Below are positions 15,760-23,808 of a stretch of 42,473 nucleotides of DNA, piece by piece. The position numbers and the translations under genes were made by a program. Numbering within the stretch: position 1 is the stretch's first letter; each line of letters starts with the position of its first letter. Source of the DNA: an uncultured Clostridia bacterium (GTDB lineage Bacteria > Bacillota > Clostridia > Christensenellales > Borkfalkiaceae); NCBI GenBank assembly GCA_944375795.1, contig CALWAU010000086.1:1-42473 (forward strand), given 5' to 3'. The notes under the pieces were generated by a model. It saw only the letters and a list, made by a program, of their open reading frames with translations. It was not told the DNA's origin and did not search any database.

Positions 15760-16791
15760 ATGAAAAAAGTGCTGTTCACGGGCGGAGGAAGCGCGGGGCA
15801 CGTGGTGCCCAACATCGCGCTGATAAACGCGCTGAAAGGAGAGGCGGACGTATGCTACATCGGCACGGACGGGCCGGAAAAGGCGCTTGTCTCCGCGCAG
15901 AAGATCCCCTATTTTCAGATATCCTGTCCCAAGCTGGTGCGCGGTTTTTCGCTCGGGAACCTGAAAATCCCCGCCGCGTTCCTGCGCGCGGAAAGGCAGG
16001 CGCGGGAAGGGCTGCTCGCCTTTCGCCCCGACGTCGTGTTTTCCAAGGGCGGCTACGTCGCCCTGCCCGTCGTCTTTGCCGCAAAAAAGCTGAAAATCCC
16101 CTGTCTCACCCACGAAAGCGACCTCTCCCCCGGCCTGGCCAATCGGCTGATGGCGGGGAAATGCCGCTACGTGCTCACCTCTTTCCCCGAGACGGCGGAA
16201 AAATTCCGCAACGGGAAATACTGCGGTTCGCCGCTCCGGGAAGAACTGTTCGGCGGGGACAGGGAAGCGGCGAGAAAGAAATACGGCTTTTCGGGAAAGA
16301 AAAAAGTCCTGCTCGTGTTCGGGGGCGGAAGCGGCAGCCGCGCCATCAACGACGCCCTGCGAAAGTGCGTTTCGTCGCTCGCGAGGAAATATGACGTCCT
16401 CCATCTCTGCGGCAAAGGGAACGTGGCGGAAAGCAATATCCCCGGCTACGTGCAGCGGGAATTTGAAAGGGACATGGCGGACGCCTATGCGGCCGCGGAC
16501 CTCGTCGTCTCGCGCGCGGGAAGCAATACGGTATTCGAGCTGCTGGCGCTGAAAAAGCCCGCCATCCTCGTTCCCCTCGAGGGCAGAACGCGCGGAGATC
16601 AGGCGGAAAACGCCTCTTATTTTCAAAAGCGCGGGCTCTGCCGGGTACTGCGGCAGTCCGAGTTGGGCTTTCTTCCCGAGGCCGTCGAGGACGCCTTCGC
16701 GGACGAAGCCCTCCTCTCCGCGCTGGCGGTGTCCGATTTTTCGGGCGGAAACGCCAATATCCTGCACGAAATCCGCCGCTTTCTGGTATAA
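15760..16791 (+). CDS. murG: UDP-GlcNAc:undecaprenyl-PP-MurNAc-pentapeptide GlcNAc transferase
   Basis: A 343-aa GT28 glycosyltransferase that makes lipid II from lipid I at the inner face of the membrane. The N-terminal glycine loop TGGGSAGHVVPN lies at 8-19, the SKGGYVALP motif in the first domain, the second-domain loop FGGGSGSRAIN, and the acceptor/UDP-binding VSRAGSNTVFELLAL. The ATG at 15760 is chosen over in-frame codons upstream because the MurG N-terminus starts here and GGGAGG precedes it. It lies outside any dcw cluster, so it may be a second copy. yunB follows after 3 bases. Confidence 0.9.
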   Translation: MKKVLFTGGGSAGHVVPNIALINALKGEADVCYIGTDGPEKALVSAQKIPYFQISCPKLVRGFSLGNLKIPAAFLRAERQAREGLLAFRPDVVFSKGGYVALPVVFAAKKLKIPCLTHESDLSPGLANRLMAGKCRYVLTSFPETAEKFRNGKYCGSPLREELFGGDREAARKKYGFSGKKKVLLVFGGGSGSRAINDALRKCVSSLARKYDVLHLCGKGNVAESNIPGYVQREFERDMADAYAAADLVVSRAGSNTVFELLALKKPAILVPLEGRTRGDQAENASYFQKRGLCRVLRQSELGFLPEAVEDAFADEALLSALAVSDFSGGNANILHEIRRFLV

Positions 16792-16794
16792 GCC

Positions 16795-17490
16795 GTGAAA
16801 AGCGCGCACGGCCCTGTCCCGCCCGGGATCTACTATCGGAAAAAGAGGCGGCGCCGGAAAATAGCGGCGGTCGTCTCTTGCCTGCTTCTCCTGTGCGTCC
16901 TCCTCGCCGTCTATTTTCAACACAACGTCACCAAGGTGCTCATTTCCGTCAGCGAAGCCACCATGCGGGCGCATACCACCGTCGCCATCAACGACGCCGT
17001 ATATTACACGCTCAGCGACGGGGTGCGCTATGAGGACCTCGTGACCGTCGAACGGAACGACGCGGGTGAAGTGACCGCCCTTTCGGCCGATTCGCTGAAA
17101 ATCAACAAAATAGCGCGCGACGCGGCCTCCATTTCGCAGTCCAATCTGAAAAATCTCAGCCTGAACGGCATTCCCGTTCCCCTGGGTGCGCTGACGGGCA
17201 TCGAGGCGCTGGCCGGCTTCGGGCCGCGGAGCTACCTGCGCATTATTCCCGTATCCAGCGTCACCTGCGAATTTTCCTCACAATTTGAGAGCGTGGGCAT
17301 CAACCAGACCAAGCATTCCCTCTATCTCAACGTGATCGCGGACATCAGCATCGTCATGCCCTCGCGGACGGAAAATTTCGCGGTGACGACGGACATTCTC
17401 GTATGCGAATGCGTCCTCATCGGAAAGGTGCCCGACGTATATCTCCAAGGGGACATCTTCGGAAACAAACTCCCCCTCACGCCTTCCTGA
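16795..17490 (+). CDS. yunB: sporulation protein YunB
   Basis: A 231-aa protein with a basic N-terminus (KKRRRRK), one transmembrane helix at about 24-42, and the YunB family domain with the hallmark block FGPRSYLRIIP and the segment SSQFESVGINQTKHSLYL. YunB is a mother-cell sporulation protein required for full spore formation in Bacillus. The start is GTG, three bases after the murG stop codon and without its own clear ribosome binding site, so translation is probably coupled to murG. Confidence 0.9.
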   Translation: MKSAHGPVPPGIYYRKKRRRRKIAAVVSCLLLLCVLLAVYFQHNVTKVLISVSEATMRAHTTVAINDAVYYTLSDGVRYEDLVTVERNDAGEVTALSADSLKINKIARDAASISQSNLKNLSLNGIPVPLGALTGIEALAGFGPRSYLRIIPVSSVTCEFSSQFESVGINQTKHSLYLNVIADISIVMPSRTENFAVTTDILVCECVLIGKVPDVYLQGDIFGNKLPLTPS

Positions 17491-17559
17491 TCCGCTTCGT
17501 CTCACCCCTGCCCCGCGCATTTATGTACATTCAAGAAATTTTTCCGCCGCAATATCGTT

Positions 17560-17600
17560 CGGGGCGGGTCTGCGACAGATGTGCAGACCCGCCCCGTTTT
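17560..17600. terminator. bidirectional terminator between yunB and spoVAE
   Basis: A 14-bp perfect stem (17560-17573 with 17583-17596), nine-base loop and a T4 tract on the plus strand; on the minus strand only a mixed T-rich flank follows. Confidence 0.75.
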
Positions 17601-17680
17601 ACCCTTTTCTCCGTACACAGGCGCGCCGGATTTTGTCGCGCCGCGATTTTTGCTTCTCCGAAAACGCCGCCGCAAAGGCT

Positions 17681-18064
17681 TCAGTTCTTCTTGCTTCTGG
17701 AACGGAAAATAAGCGCCATGATAAAGGAAAAAATGACCGCCGCGCTGACGCCCGCGCTCGCCGCGGACAGGGCGCCCGTAAAGGCACCGAAAAGCCCTTT
17801 CTGCGCGCCGCGAATGGCGCCGTTCGCCAAAAGATATCCGAATCCGCAAATGGGGACGGTAGCGCCCGCGCCCGCAAAATCCACGAGATACTGATAGACG
17901 CCCAGCCCTTGCAGGACGACGCCCGCCAGCATGAAATAGACGAGGATCTTTCCCGAAGTCCAATCGGTGAAATTGATGATGAGCTGCGCGACGGCGCAGA
18001 TGAGCCCGCCCACCGCAAATGCCTTCGCAAACATAAAAAGTACGTCCAGATATTCCGCAAACAC
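17681..18064 (-). CDS. spoVAE: stage V sporulation protein AE
   Basis: A 127-aa membrane protein with four hydrophobic segments, of the SpoVAC/SpoVAE family. It has the characteristic DWTSGKILVYFMLAGVVLQG and DFAGAGATVPICGFGYLLA. With SpoVAC and SpoVAD it forms the channel for Ca-dipicolinate uptake into the forespore and release at germination. A GTG start at 18064 is preferred over the ATG at 18115 because GGGAGGT lies eight bases before it and the upstream codons lie inside the spoVAD coding region. It begins 17 bases after the spoVAD stop. Confidence 0.92.
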   Translation of the reverse strand: MFAEYLDVLFMFAKAFAVGGLICAVAQLIINFTDWTSGKILVYFMLAGVVLQGLGVYQYLVDFAGAGATVPICGFGYLLANGAIRGAQKGLFGAFTGALSAASAGVSAAVIFSFIMALIFRSRSKKN

Positions 18065-18081
18065 TCTTTTGACCTCCCGAT

Positions 18082-19080
18082 TCAGCGGACATTTTCGATG
18101 CTGACCGCATGGCAAATGCAGGGAATGCTCTCCCCCTGTCCCGAAGAGACGGTGGACAGCAGCGCGCCCGTCGCCGCAAAGAGCACGCGGTTAATTTCCC
18201 GCCGCTTTAATTTGTCGTAGAGATAGGAACTGAATACCACGGCGCTGCACCCCGCGCCGCTTCCGCCCTGAAACTCGTCCTCGATGACGTTGTAGACGAT
18301 TTCGCCGCAATCCACGTGATTGGGCTGGATATCCACCCCCTTTTCCCAGGTCAGGTCCTTGACGATGCGGCTGCCCAGCGCGCCTAAGTCCCCGGTCACG
18401 ATGAGGTCGTAATAGTCCGCCTCCCTGCCCGTATCCCGCAGATGGGTGAGAATGGTATCGCAGGCCGCCGGCGCCATCGCCGCGCCCATGTTGTTTACGT
18501 CCGTGATCCCGAAATCCACCACTTTCCCGAACGTCGCGCCCGTGACGGCGATATCGCTTCCCCCGTCCGCGACGACCGTGCCGCCCGCGCCCGTCACCGT
18601 CCACTGCGACTGCGGCGGACGGGTGTTGCCGAGTTCCAGAGGATACCGGTACTGCCGTTCCGCCGAGGAAAAATGGCTCCCCGTCGCGGCGACGATGCGT
18701 TTGAAGTATCCCGCGTCGATGAGGGCCGCCGCCAGCGCGAGGCTCTCCGACATCGTCGAACAGGCGCCGTACACGCCCAGAAAGGGGAAATCGAAATCGC
18801 GCGCCGCAAAGGAGGCGGAAATGATCTGATTGAGCAAATCGCCCGAAATCATCATATCGATATCCTCTTCCTTCATGCCCGCGTTTTCGATGGCTTTGCC
18901 GATCGCATAGGTGAGCATTTTGCACTCCGCCTTCTCATAGGTGCTTTCCCCGAACATGTCGTCGGCCAGCGCCTTATCGACGTATTTGCCGACCACGCCC
19001 GCGCATTCCTTCGGGCCCGCGACGGTACCCGTCGAAAGAATGCGGGGTCTCTTGTCGAAAATGATGGTATGCTTAGCCAT
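18082..19080 (-). CDS. spoVAD: stage V sporulation protein AD
   Basis: A 332-aa thiolase-fold protein that binds dipicolinic acid directly and is essential for its uptake. The sequence begins with the family N-terminus GTVAGPKECAGVVGKYVD, then LGVYGACSTMSESLALAA, WTVTGAGGTVVA, VTGDLGALGS and the C-terminal GQGESIPCICHAVSIE. Length matches Bacillus SpoVAD (about 338). It lies in the conserved order spoVAC-spoVAD-spoVAE. Confidence 0.97.
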   Translation of the reverse strand: MAKHTIIFDKRPRILSTGTVAGPKECAGVVGKYVDKALADDMFGESTYEKAECKMLTYAIGKAIENAGMKEEDIDMMISGDLLNQIISASFAARDFDFPFLGVYGACSTMSESLALAAALIDAGYFKRIVAATGSHFSSAERQYRYPLELGNTRPPQSQWTVTGAGGTVVADGGSDIAVTGATFGKVVDFGITDVNNMGAAMAPAACDTILTHLRDTGREADYYDLIVTGDLGALGSRIVKDLTWEKGVDIQPNHVDCGEIVYNVIEDEFQGGSGAGCSAVVFSSYLYDKLKRREINRVLFAATGALLSTVSSGQGESIPCICHAVSIENVR

Positions 19081-19104
19081 GCCCCCTCCGTTTCGCTTTC
19101 CGCG

Positions 19105-19557
19105 TCATCCCAGCAGCCAATAAATGATGCCGACGATCGTGCCCGAAAGGACGCCGTAGACGATGATCGGGCCCGCCACGACGAACATTTTTGCGGCGAG
19201 GCCGTAAATCAGGCCCTCCGTCTTAAATTCGATCGCGGGCGAACAGACGCTGTTCGCAAAGCCCGTGATCGGCACGATGGATCCCGCGCCCGCGTTGCGG
19301 CCGATGCGGTCGTACACGCCCAGCCCTGTGAGGAGGGTGCCGAGAAAAATGAGCAGCACGCTGACCGTGCCCGCAAGCTCGTCCCCGGAAAGCCCGAACG
19401 CTTCCAGCACGACGCGGAAAAACTGCCCGATACAGCAAATGAAGCCGCCCACGCCGAACGCGCGCAGACAATTTTTGAAATGGTGTGTGGGCGGGTCGAA
19501 GGAATTGACGTAAGCGATGTAATTCTTGTTGTAATTTTCCCTGTTTTTCTCCGTCAT
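19105..19557 (-). CDS. spoVAC: stage V sporulation protein AC
   Basis: A 150-aa integral membrane protein with about four helices. Family motifs include AFGVGGFICCIGQ and the GLGVYDRIGRNAGAGSIVPITGFANSV block. SpoVAC is the mechanosensitive channel component of the dipicolinate transport complex. ATG at 19557 has GGAGG upstream. It is first in the operon, behind a candidate sigma-G promoter and a 25-bp perfect palindrome in the leader. Confidence 0.95.
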   Translation of the reverse strand: MTEKNRENYNKNYIAYVNSFDPPTHHFKNCLRAFGVGGFICCIGQFFRVVLEAFGLSGDELAGTVSVLLIFLGTLLTGLGVYDRIGRNAGAGSIVPITGFANSVCSPAIEFKTEGLIYGLAAKMFVVAGPIIVYGVLSGTIVGIIYWLLG

Positions 19558-19615
19558 TTGCCGCCTCCGGCGGGAAAGTTTCCGTCCGATACGTTCCTTC
19601 CCTCCGGCGCGGAAG

Positions 19616-19640
19616 GAGAGGGAAAGCAGCTTTCCCTCTC
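19616..19640. repeat. 25-bp perfect inverted repeat in the spoVA leader
   Basis: GAGAGGGAAAGC (19616-19627), centre base A, GCTTTCCCTCTC (19629-19640): 12-bp perfect arms with a single central base. It lies between the candidate promoter and the spoVAC start. It could be a protein operator or form an RNA hairpin; no T tract follows, so it is not a typical terminator. Confidence 0.7.
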
Positions 19641-19687
19641 GTCCCGCGTCTTGAAACCCTCAAATACCCTGACTCTTTTCATATCTA

Positions 19688-19717
19688 TAATTTGGGAAAA
19701 AAGACAAAAATTTATAC
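19688..19717 (-). promoter_or_regulatory. candidate forespore (sigma-G) promoter of the spoVA operon
   Basis: Minus strand GTATA (19717-19713), 18-base spacer, CAAATTA (19694-19688), one mismatch from the sigma-G -10 consensus CATWHTA. spoVA is sigma-G controlled in Bacillus, which supports the assignment. The match alone is modest. Confidence 0.45.
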
Positions 19718-19764
19718 CGCGGAGGCCAAAAAAGCGAACGGCGGATTTTTCCACCTCCAAGGCG

Positions 19765-19793
19765 TTGACAATCGGCAAAAAATCTGTTAAACT
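19765..19793 (+). promoter_or_regulatory. sigma-A promoter of the 445-aa membrane protein gene
   Basis: TTGACA (19765-19770), 17-base spacer, TAAACT (19788-19793), followed by AAGGGAGG before the ATG at 19839. Confidence 0.8.
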
Positions 19794-19838
19794 GATAGCG
19801 TGAAAATCATTTTTCGGCATTTGCAAGGGAGGTAAACC

Positions 19839-21176
19839 ATGTCGAGATCAAGCAGCCGTTTTGCCGTATTCATATGCAATATTCTCATCGTCGCGCTCTC
19901 CGCGGCCGCCGTCCTTTCCTATTTCCTCATGCCCCTGTGGCGGGTAAACGTAAGCTACCTTCTTCGGGAGGAGCAGCTGAAAGAGATGCTCCCCGAGGAT
20001 ATGGCGGAAATCGACGTCGGGGAAATCGTCGGCGACGGAATAGAACTTTCCGTCACCGTGGAGCTGGAATCGGGCGACGTCGTCGCGGCCTTTACCGACT
20101 CCGACCCCGCCCAAACGGTGGAGCGCGCCATCGAACGGAACGTGGATGCCGTCGTCGATCAGCTCACCCCTGTCCTCGACGAAATCGCGGAAAAGGCGAT
20201 GCGCGCGGCCGCCAGACAGAGCGTGAACGAAATTGTCCGCGACCAAATCAAAAACCTGCTCGACCCGGACGCCTACGACGACATAGACGCGCGCGTGGAA
20301 GAAGTTCTGGATAAAGCGGGATTCACCGAGGCGTACATAAACGAAAAGACGGACGCGTTCATCGACGCCGTATATGCCGAAAACGCCACCGTGGATACCG
20401 TCGCCTCCGTCGCCGTCGGCACCGCGGAAGAAGTATTGGAAAAACTCCGCGCCTCCGGCGAAGAAGAATTTGCCGACGCCGTACTGACCGACGAAAGGAA
20501 AGCGGAAATCGAAAGCGCCGTATCGGACGCTCTCTCCACGGTCGCCAACGAGGACGGAAGCATCGACATGCAGAATTTCGTCGCTTCCCTGCTGCTCGAA
20601 TTTTTGCGTTCCTCCGACCAGTCGGCGGACGAATCGACGGACAACGCGCCCGCGGAAGGCGCCGTCGCGTCCCTGTCGGACTTTGCCGAAACGGAAACGG
20701 ACGGCTCCGCCGGTACGGACGTGCAGGAGGAGCTGAAAGCGGAGATCAAAAGCTTTCTCCTCGACAAAATCCCCGACGGAACGGCGGACACCGTCGTTCT
20801 GGCATTGAAAATCGCGGGCGGTGTCATCGCCTTCACCATGCTCACCTGGGCCTATCTCGTGCTCAAAATTCTGTGCAAGATGTTCGCGAAAAATCCCGCC
20901 GTCAAACTCAAGCTGCCCATCTGGCTGGGTTGGCTCCCCTTCCTCGTACTCGTGCTGCTGCCCACCGTCTTTCTCCGGCTGGCGGAAGGGGGCGCGCTTT
21001 CGTCGCTGATCCCCGCGGAGACGCTCGCGGCCATGGAGGGAATAAGCCTCTCTTTCTTCTCGGCGGGCTGGGTCGCCTTTGCGGCGGCGATCGCGTTGAT
21101 CGTCCTTTTCATTCCCTACGGAATTTTCCGGCGCCGCCTCCGCCGCGCCGCGCGCGGCGACGAGGATTCGGATTGA
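19839..21176 (+). CDS. uncharacterised membrane protein with large acidic external domain
   Basis: A 445-aa protein that I do not recognise. A transmembrane helix at about 9-31 is followed by a soluble region of about 290 residues, very rich in Asp, Glu and Ala and predicted helical. It contains many valine/alanine heptad-like stretches and a Ser/Asp-rich low-complexity patch near 258-275. Three more helices follow (about 318-347, 363-385 and 403-431), then a basic RRRLRR tail. The arrangement suggests a bitopic N-terminus plus a C-terminal helical hairpin with the acidic domain outside the cell. Strong promoter and AAGGGAGG indicate a real gene. Confidence 0.85.
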   Translation: MSRSSSRFAVFICNILIVALSAAAVLSYFLMPLWRVNVSYLLREEQLKEMLPEDMAEIDVGEIVGDGIELSVTVELESGDVVAAFTDSDPAQTVERAIERNVDAVVDQLTPVLDEIAEKAMRAAARQSVNEIVRDQIKNLLDPDAYDDIDARVEEVLDKAGFTEAYINEKTDAFIDAVYAENATVDTVASVAVGTAEEVLEKLRASGEEEFADAVLTDERKAEIESAVSDALSTVANEDGSIDMQNFVASLLLEFLRSSDQSADESTDNAPAEGAVASLSDFAETETDGSAGTDVQEELKAEIKSFLLDKIPDGTADTVVLALKIAGGVIAFTMLTWAYLVLKILCKMFAKNPAVKLKLPIWLGWLPFLVLVLLPTVFLRLAEGGALSSLIPAETLAAMEGISLSFFSAGWVAFAAAIALIVLFIPYGIFRRRLRRAARGDEDSD

Positions 21177-21202
21177 CCGTCTCTCCTTTTCGTCACAAAG
21201 CA

Positions 21203-21236
21203 AAAACCCGTGCGAACCGCACGGGTTTTATTTTAT
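21203..21236. terminator. bidirectional terminator between the membrane protein and kinase genes
   Basis: AAAACCCGTGCG (21203-21214) pairs with CGCACGGGTTTT (21218-21229) around an AAC loop, followed by ATTTTAT on the plus strand and an AAAA/TTTT extension on the other. Confidence 0.88.
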
Positions 21237-21248
21237 CCTTTTTGCACC

Positions 21249-22169
21249 CTATCCTTCACGCTCGGAAAGAAATTGTTCCACCTCCGAAAGACGGGGCAGG
21301 GAAGGGATTGCGCCCTGCTTCGTCACCGTCAGGGCCCCCACCGCATTGGCAAAACGTACCGATTCCTCCATCTCCAGCCCCGCGGCCAGGCATCTCGCCA
21401 AAGCGCCGTTGAAACTGTCCCCCGCGGCCACGGTATCCACGGGAGAAACCGGATATCCGGGCACAATTTTTTTCATCCTGCCGTCTGCAATCATCGCGCC
21501 GCGGCTGCCGAGAGTGGCAATCACGTGCCCCACCCCCTGTTCCAACAGCCTGTCCGCCGCGGCAAACCGCTCCTCTTTCGTCCCCGTCGGCAATCCCGTC
21601 AGAATTTCCAACTCCGTCTCGTTGGGCGTGAGATAGGAAATTTTTCCCAACAGCTCCGCCCCGAGCGGAATTGCGGGCGCGGGATTGAGCATGACGGGCA
21701 CGCCGAGCTCTGTGCAGATATCGACGAGCCGATAAACGACTTCGGGACGCATTTCCAGCTGCAGCATCGCAAGCCCGGAACCCTTTATCGCCGAACGCGC
21801 CCGTTCCGCGTCTTCCGTGCCGAAAGCATAATTGGCGGAAGGTATCACGACGATTTTGTTCTCCCCCGCGTCATTGATCTGAATCTGGGCGACGGCGGTG
21901 GGAATGTCACAGGAAAACACGCAATCCGCGCGGATATTTTCCTCCCGCAGAATGCGCCGGAAGGTTTCCCCGTTGGCGTCCCTGCCGAGCATGCCGACCA
22001 TCTCCGTCTCCGCCCCCAGCCTCGCCGCAGCGACGCACTGGTTGACCCCCTTTCCGCCGGGAAAAATGCCGAGACTCTTTCCGAGAATCGTTTGCCCCTC
22101 CCTCGGAAATTGCGCAATGCGGGCCACCATGTCCATAACGAACGAACCGATTACCGTAATTTTCTTCAT
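21249..22169 (-). CDS. PfkB/ribokinase-family sugar kinase (proposed D-arabinose 5-kinase)
   Basis: A 306-aa ribokinase-like ATP-dependent kinase that phosphorylates sugar hydroxyls. It has the substrate-binding PGGKGVNQ at 37-44, the NPAPA and TPNETE segments of ribokinases, and the anion hole/catalytic base DTVAAGDSF with D251. It overlaps the isomerase gene by four bases (ATGA), so the two are translationally coupled. The direct coupling to an arabinose-5-phosphate isomerase-like protein and to GH172/GH183 enzymes suggests that it makes D-arabinose 5-phosphate. D-ribose or another pentose is the alternative. It is the last gene of the operon. Confidence 0.9.
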   Translation of the reverse strand: MKKITVIGSFVMDMVARIAQFPREGQTILGKSLGIFPGGKGVNQCVAAARLGAETEMVGMLGRDANGETFRRILREENIRADCVFSCDIPTAVAQIQINDAGENKIVVIPSANYAFGTEDAERARSAIKGSGLAMLQLEMRPEVVYRLVDICTELGVPVMLNPAPAIPLGAELLGKISYLTPNETELEILTGLPTGTKEERFAAADRLLEQGVGHVIATLGSRGAMIADGRMKKIVPGYPVSPVDTVAAGDSFNGALARCLAAGLEMEESVRFANAVGALTVTKQGAIPSLPRLSEVEQFLSEREG

Positions 22170-22774
22170 TTTTCCTCCCCGTTTTCCGCCTGCAGCATGG
22201 CCCCCAAAGCTCCGTTGGGATGATATTTATGAAAATCTTCGCGCGTAAAGCCCTTGGCCTCGGACAGCGCGCAGGCAAACGCGTCCCCCAAAACGAGCGT
22301 CAGCGTCGACGAGACGGTGGGCGCCAGATTCAGCGCGTCCGCCTCGGGCAGTTTGGGATAGACGATGACGTGTTTGCAGCCCTTTGCCAGCGGACTTTCA
22401 GGGTCGGAAGTAAAGGCAATCGTTTCGCATCCTATCCTGTCCAGCCCCTCGAGGTCCTGTAAAACCTCCTTCGTGCTGCCGCTGTTGGAAATGAGCACGG
22501 CGACGTCATCCCTGCCTATCATGCCCAAATCCCCGTGGCACGCCTCGGTGGAATGGACAAAAAAGGCGGGCGTACCCGTGCTGGAAAAGGTCGCTGCCAG
22601 CTTTTCGCCGATATGGCCGCTTTTTCCCACGCCCATAAACACGACCTTGCCCCTGCAGGAAAGAAGGGTATTCAAAGCGTCCTCGTACCGCCCGTCGCAA
22701 ATGTTTTCCAATTGCCGCACGGCCTCCGCCTCGGCGGCAATGACCCGTTTCATGCTCCCGATATATTCCGTCAT
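22166..22774 (-). CDS. SIS-domain arabinose-5-phosphate isomerase-like protein (KdsD/GutQ type, no CBS)
   Basis: A 202-aa single SIS domain. The match to the SIS domain of E. coli KdsD is very close: GVGKSGHIGEKLAATFSSTG and FFVHSTEACHGDLGM are nearly identical. The four KdsD catalytic residues K59, E111, E152 and H193 correspond to K51, E103, E144 and H185 here, all at the same offset of eight. The CBS pair of full-length KdsD is absent, as in short SIS-only isomerases. KdsD interconverts D-ribulose 5-phosphate and D-arabinose 5-phosphate, normally for Kdo synthesis. In this operon the catabolic direction is more likely. ATG at 22774 has AAAGGAG upstream. Confidence 0.88.
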   Translation of the reverse strand: MTEYIGSMKRVIAAEAEAVRQLENICDGRYEDALNTLLSCRGKVVFMGVGKSGHIGEKLAATFSSTGTPAFFVHSTEACHGDLGMIGRDDVAVLISNSGSTKEVLQDLEGLDRIGCETIAFTSDPESPLAKGCKHVIVYPKLPEADALNLAPTVSSTLTLVLGDAFACALSEAKGFTREDFHKYHPNGALGAMLQAENGEEK

Positions 22775-22800
22775 ATTGCTTGTTTTCTCCTTTTTTTGAT

Positions 22801-23808
22801 TCAGCTCGACTGCCTTTCGATGAGTTTGGGCATCATGACGACGTTGCGGATTTCCTTCCGGCCCTGAATGCGTTCCAAAAGCACCTCCGCGGCGTATTTT
22901 CCGATTTCGTACTGCCGCATGTCCACCGAAGTGAGGGTGGGCACACAGGCGAGGGCGTAATCGGTATTGTCGAAAGAAACCAATTTCAGATCCTCGGGAA
23001 TGCGTATCCCTCTCTCGTGACAGAAACGCAGAATCCCCATCGCCGCATAGTCGTTGGAAACGATGAGCCCGTCCGCGCGTCCGCCTTCCTCCGTAAAGGC
23101 GCGGAAAGCGGCATAGGCCCCGTCGTTGTTGTACTGCCCGTCGAGAACGCGGGAGGCATCGTATTCCAGCCCGTGCTTTTTCAAAGTGCCTATGTAGCCG
23201 TCGAGGCGCTCCCGGGTGGTCTGCTCGCGGACGTCGCCCGAAACGACGGCGATATTTTTGCAGCCCGCGGCCAAAAGATGCTCCGTCGCGAGCGCCATGC
23301 CGTAAGTGTGGTCCACAAAAATATAATCGAAATTGTCCCCCGGCTTCTGCCCGTCGTACTTGTTGGTGAGAACCACGGGACAGCCGCTTTCGCGAATGGC
23401 GGAAATATTCTCCTTGCAGAAATCGAAGGAGACCATGATCATCCCGTCGCAAAATTTCTGTTTGAGCAGCCGAATCATGTCGATTTCCTTGTCCAGCTTC
23501 TTTTCCGTCGTGTACAGCATCGCATAATATCCGTTGTTTTCCAGAACCTCGATGACCCCTTGAATCATCTTGAAATAGAAAATGTTGCAGATATCGGGGA
23601 TGCAGAACAAAATTCGCTTGGTGCACCCCGAACGCAATGCGATCGCGGAAGAATTCGACTGATAATTGAGCTGCTTGGCTATCGAGAGAATCTTTTCCTT
23701 CTTTTCCGCCCCGCAATAGCCGTTGCCGCTCAGCGCCCGCGCCACCGTCGAGGTGGAGTAGCCCGTAATCCGGGCAATTTCCTTGATTCCGTTTTTCACT
23801 GTCCTCAC
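22801..23808 (-). CDS. LacI-family transcriptional regulator
   Basis: A 335-aa regulator. The N-terminal HTH (IKEIARITGYSTSTVARALS) and hinge are followed by a periplasmic-binding-protein-like sugar-sensing domain from about residue 64, with the block KRILFCIPDICNIFYFKMIQ. The start is GTG overlapping the upstream stop as GTGA. A second GTG three codons later has a better-spaced AGGTGAGG and could be used instead. Its likely targets are the two TGATATCGATATCA-type palindromes upstream of the importer genes, as LacI operators are palindromes with a central CG. Effector inferred to be a product of the imported glycan. Confidence 0.93.
   Translation of the reverse strand: MRTVKNGIKEIARITGYSTSTVARALSGNGYCGAEKKEKILSIAKQLNYQSNSSAIALRSGCTKRILFCIPDICNIFYFKMIQGVIEVLENNGYYAMLYTTEKKLDKEIDMIRLLKQKFCDGMIMVSFDFCKENISAIRESGCPVVLTNKYDGQKPGDNFDYIFVDHTYGMALATEHLLAAGCKNIAVVSGDVREQTTRERLDGYIGTLKKHGLEYDASRVLDGQYNNDGAYAAFRAFTEEGGRADGLIVSNDYAAMGILRFCHERGIRIPEDLKLVSFDNTDYALACVPTLTSVDMRQYEIGKYAAEVLLERIQGRKEIRNVVMMPKLIERQSS

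Noticed and set aside
14707..16974. 755-codon minus-strand open frame opposite the WYL regulator and murG
   Set aside because: Antisense shadow; the plus-strand genes have full domain signatures and real start sites.
22166..22774. 6-phospho-3-hexuloisomerase (RuMP pathway) for the SIS protein
   Set aside because: The sequence blocks and all four catalytic positions follow KdsD, and no hexulose-phosphate synthase gene is nearby.
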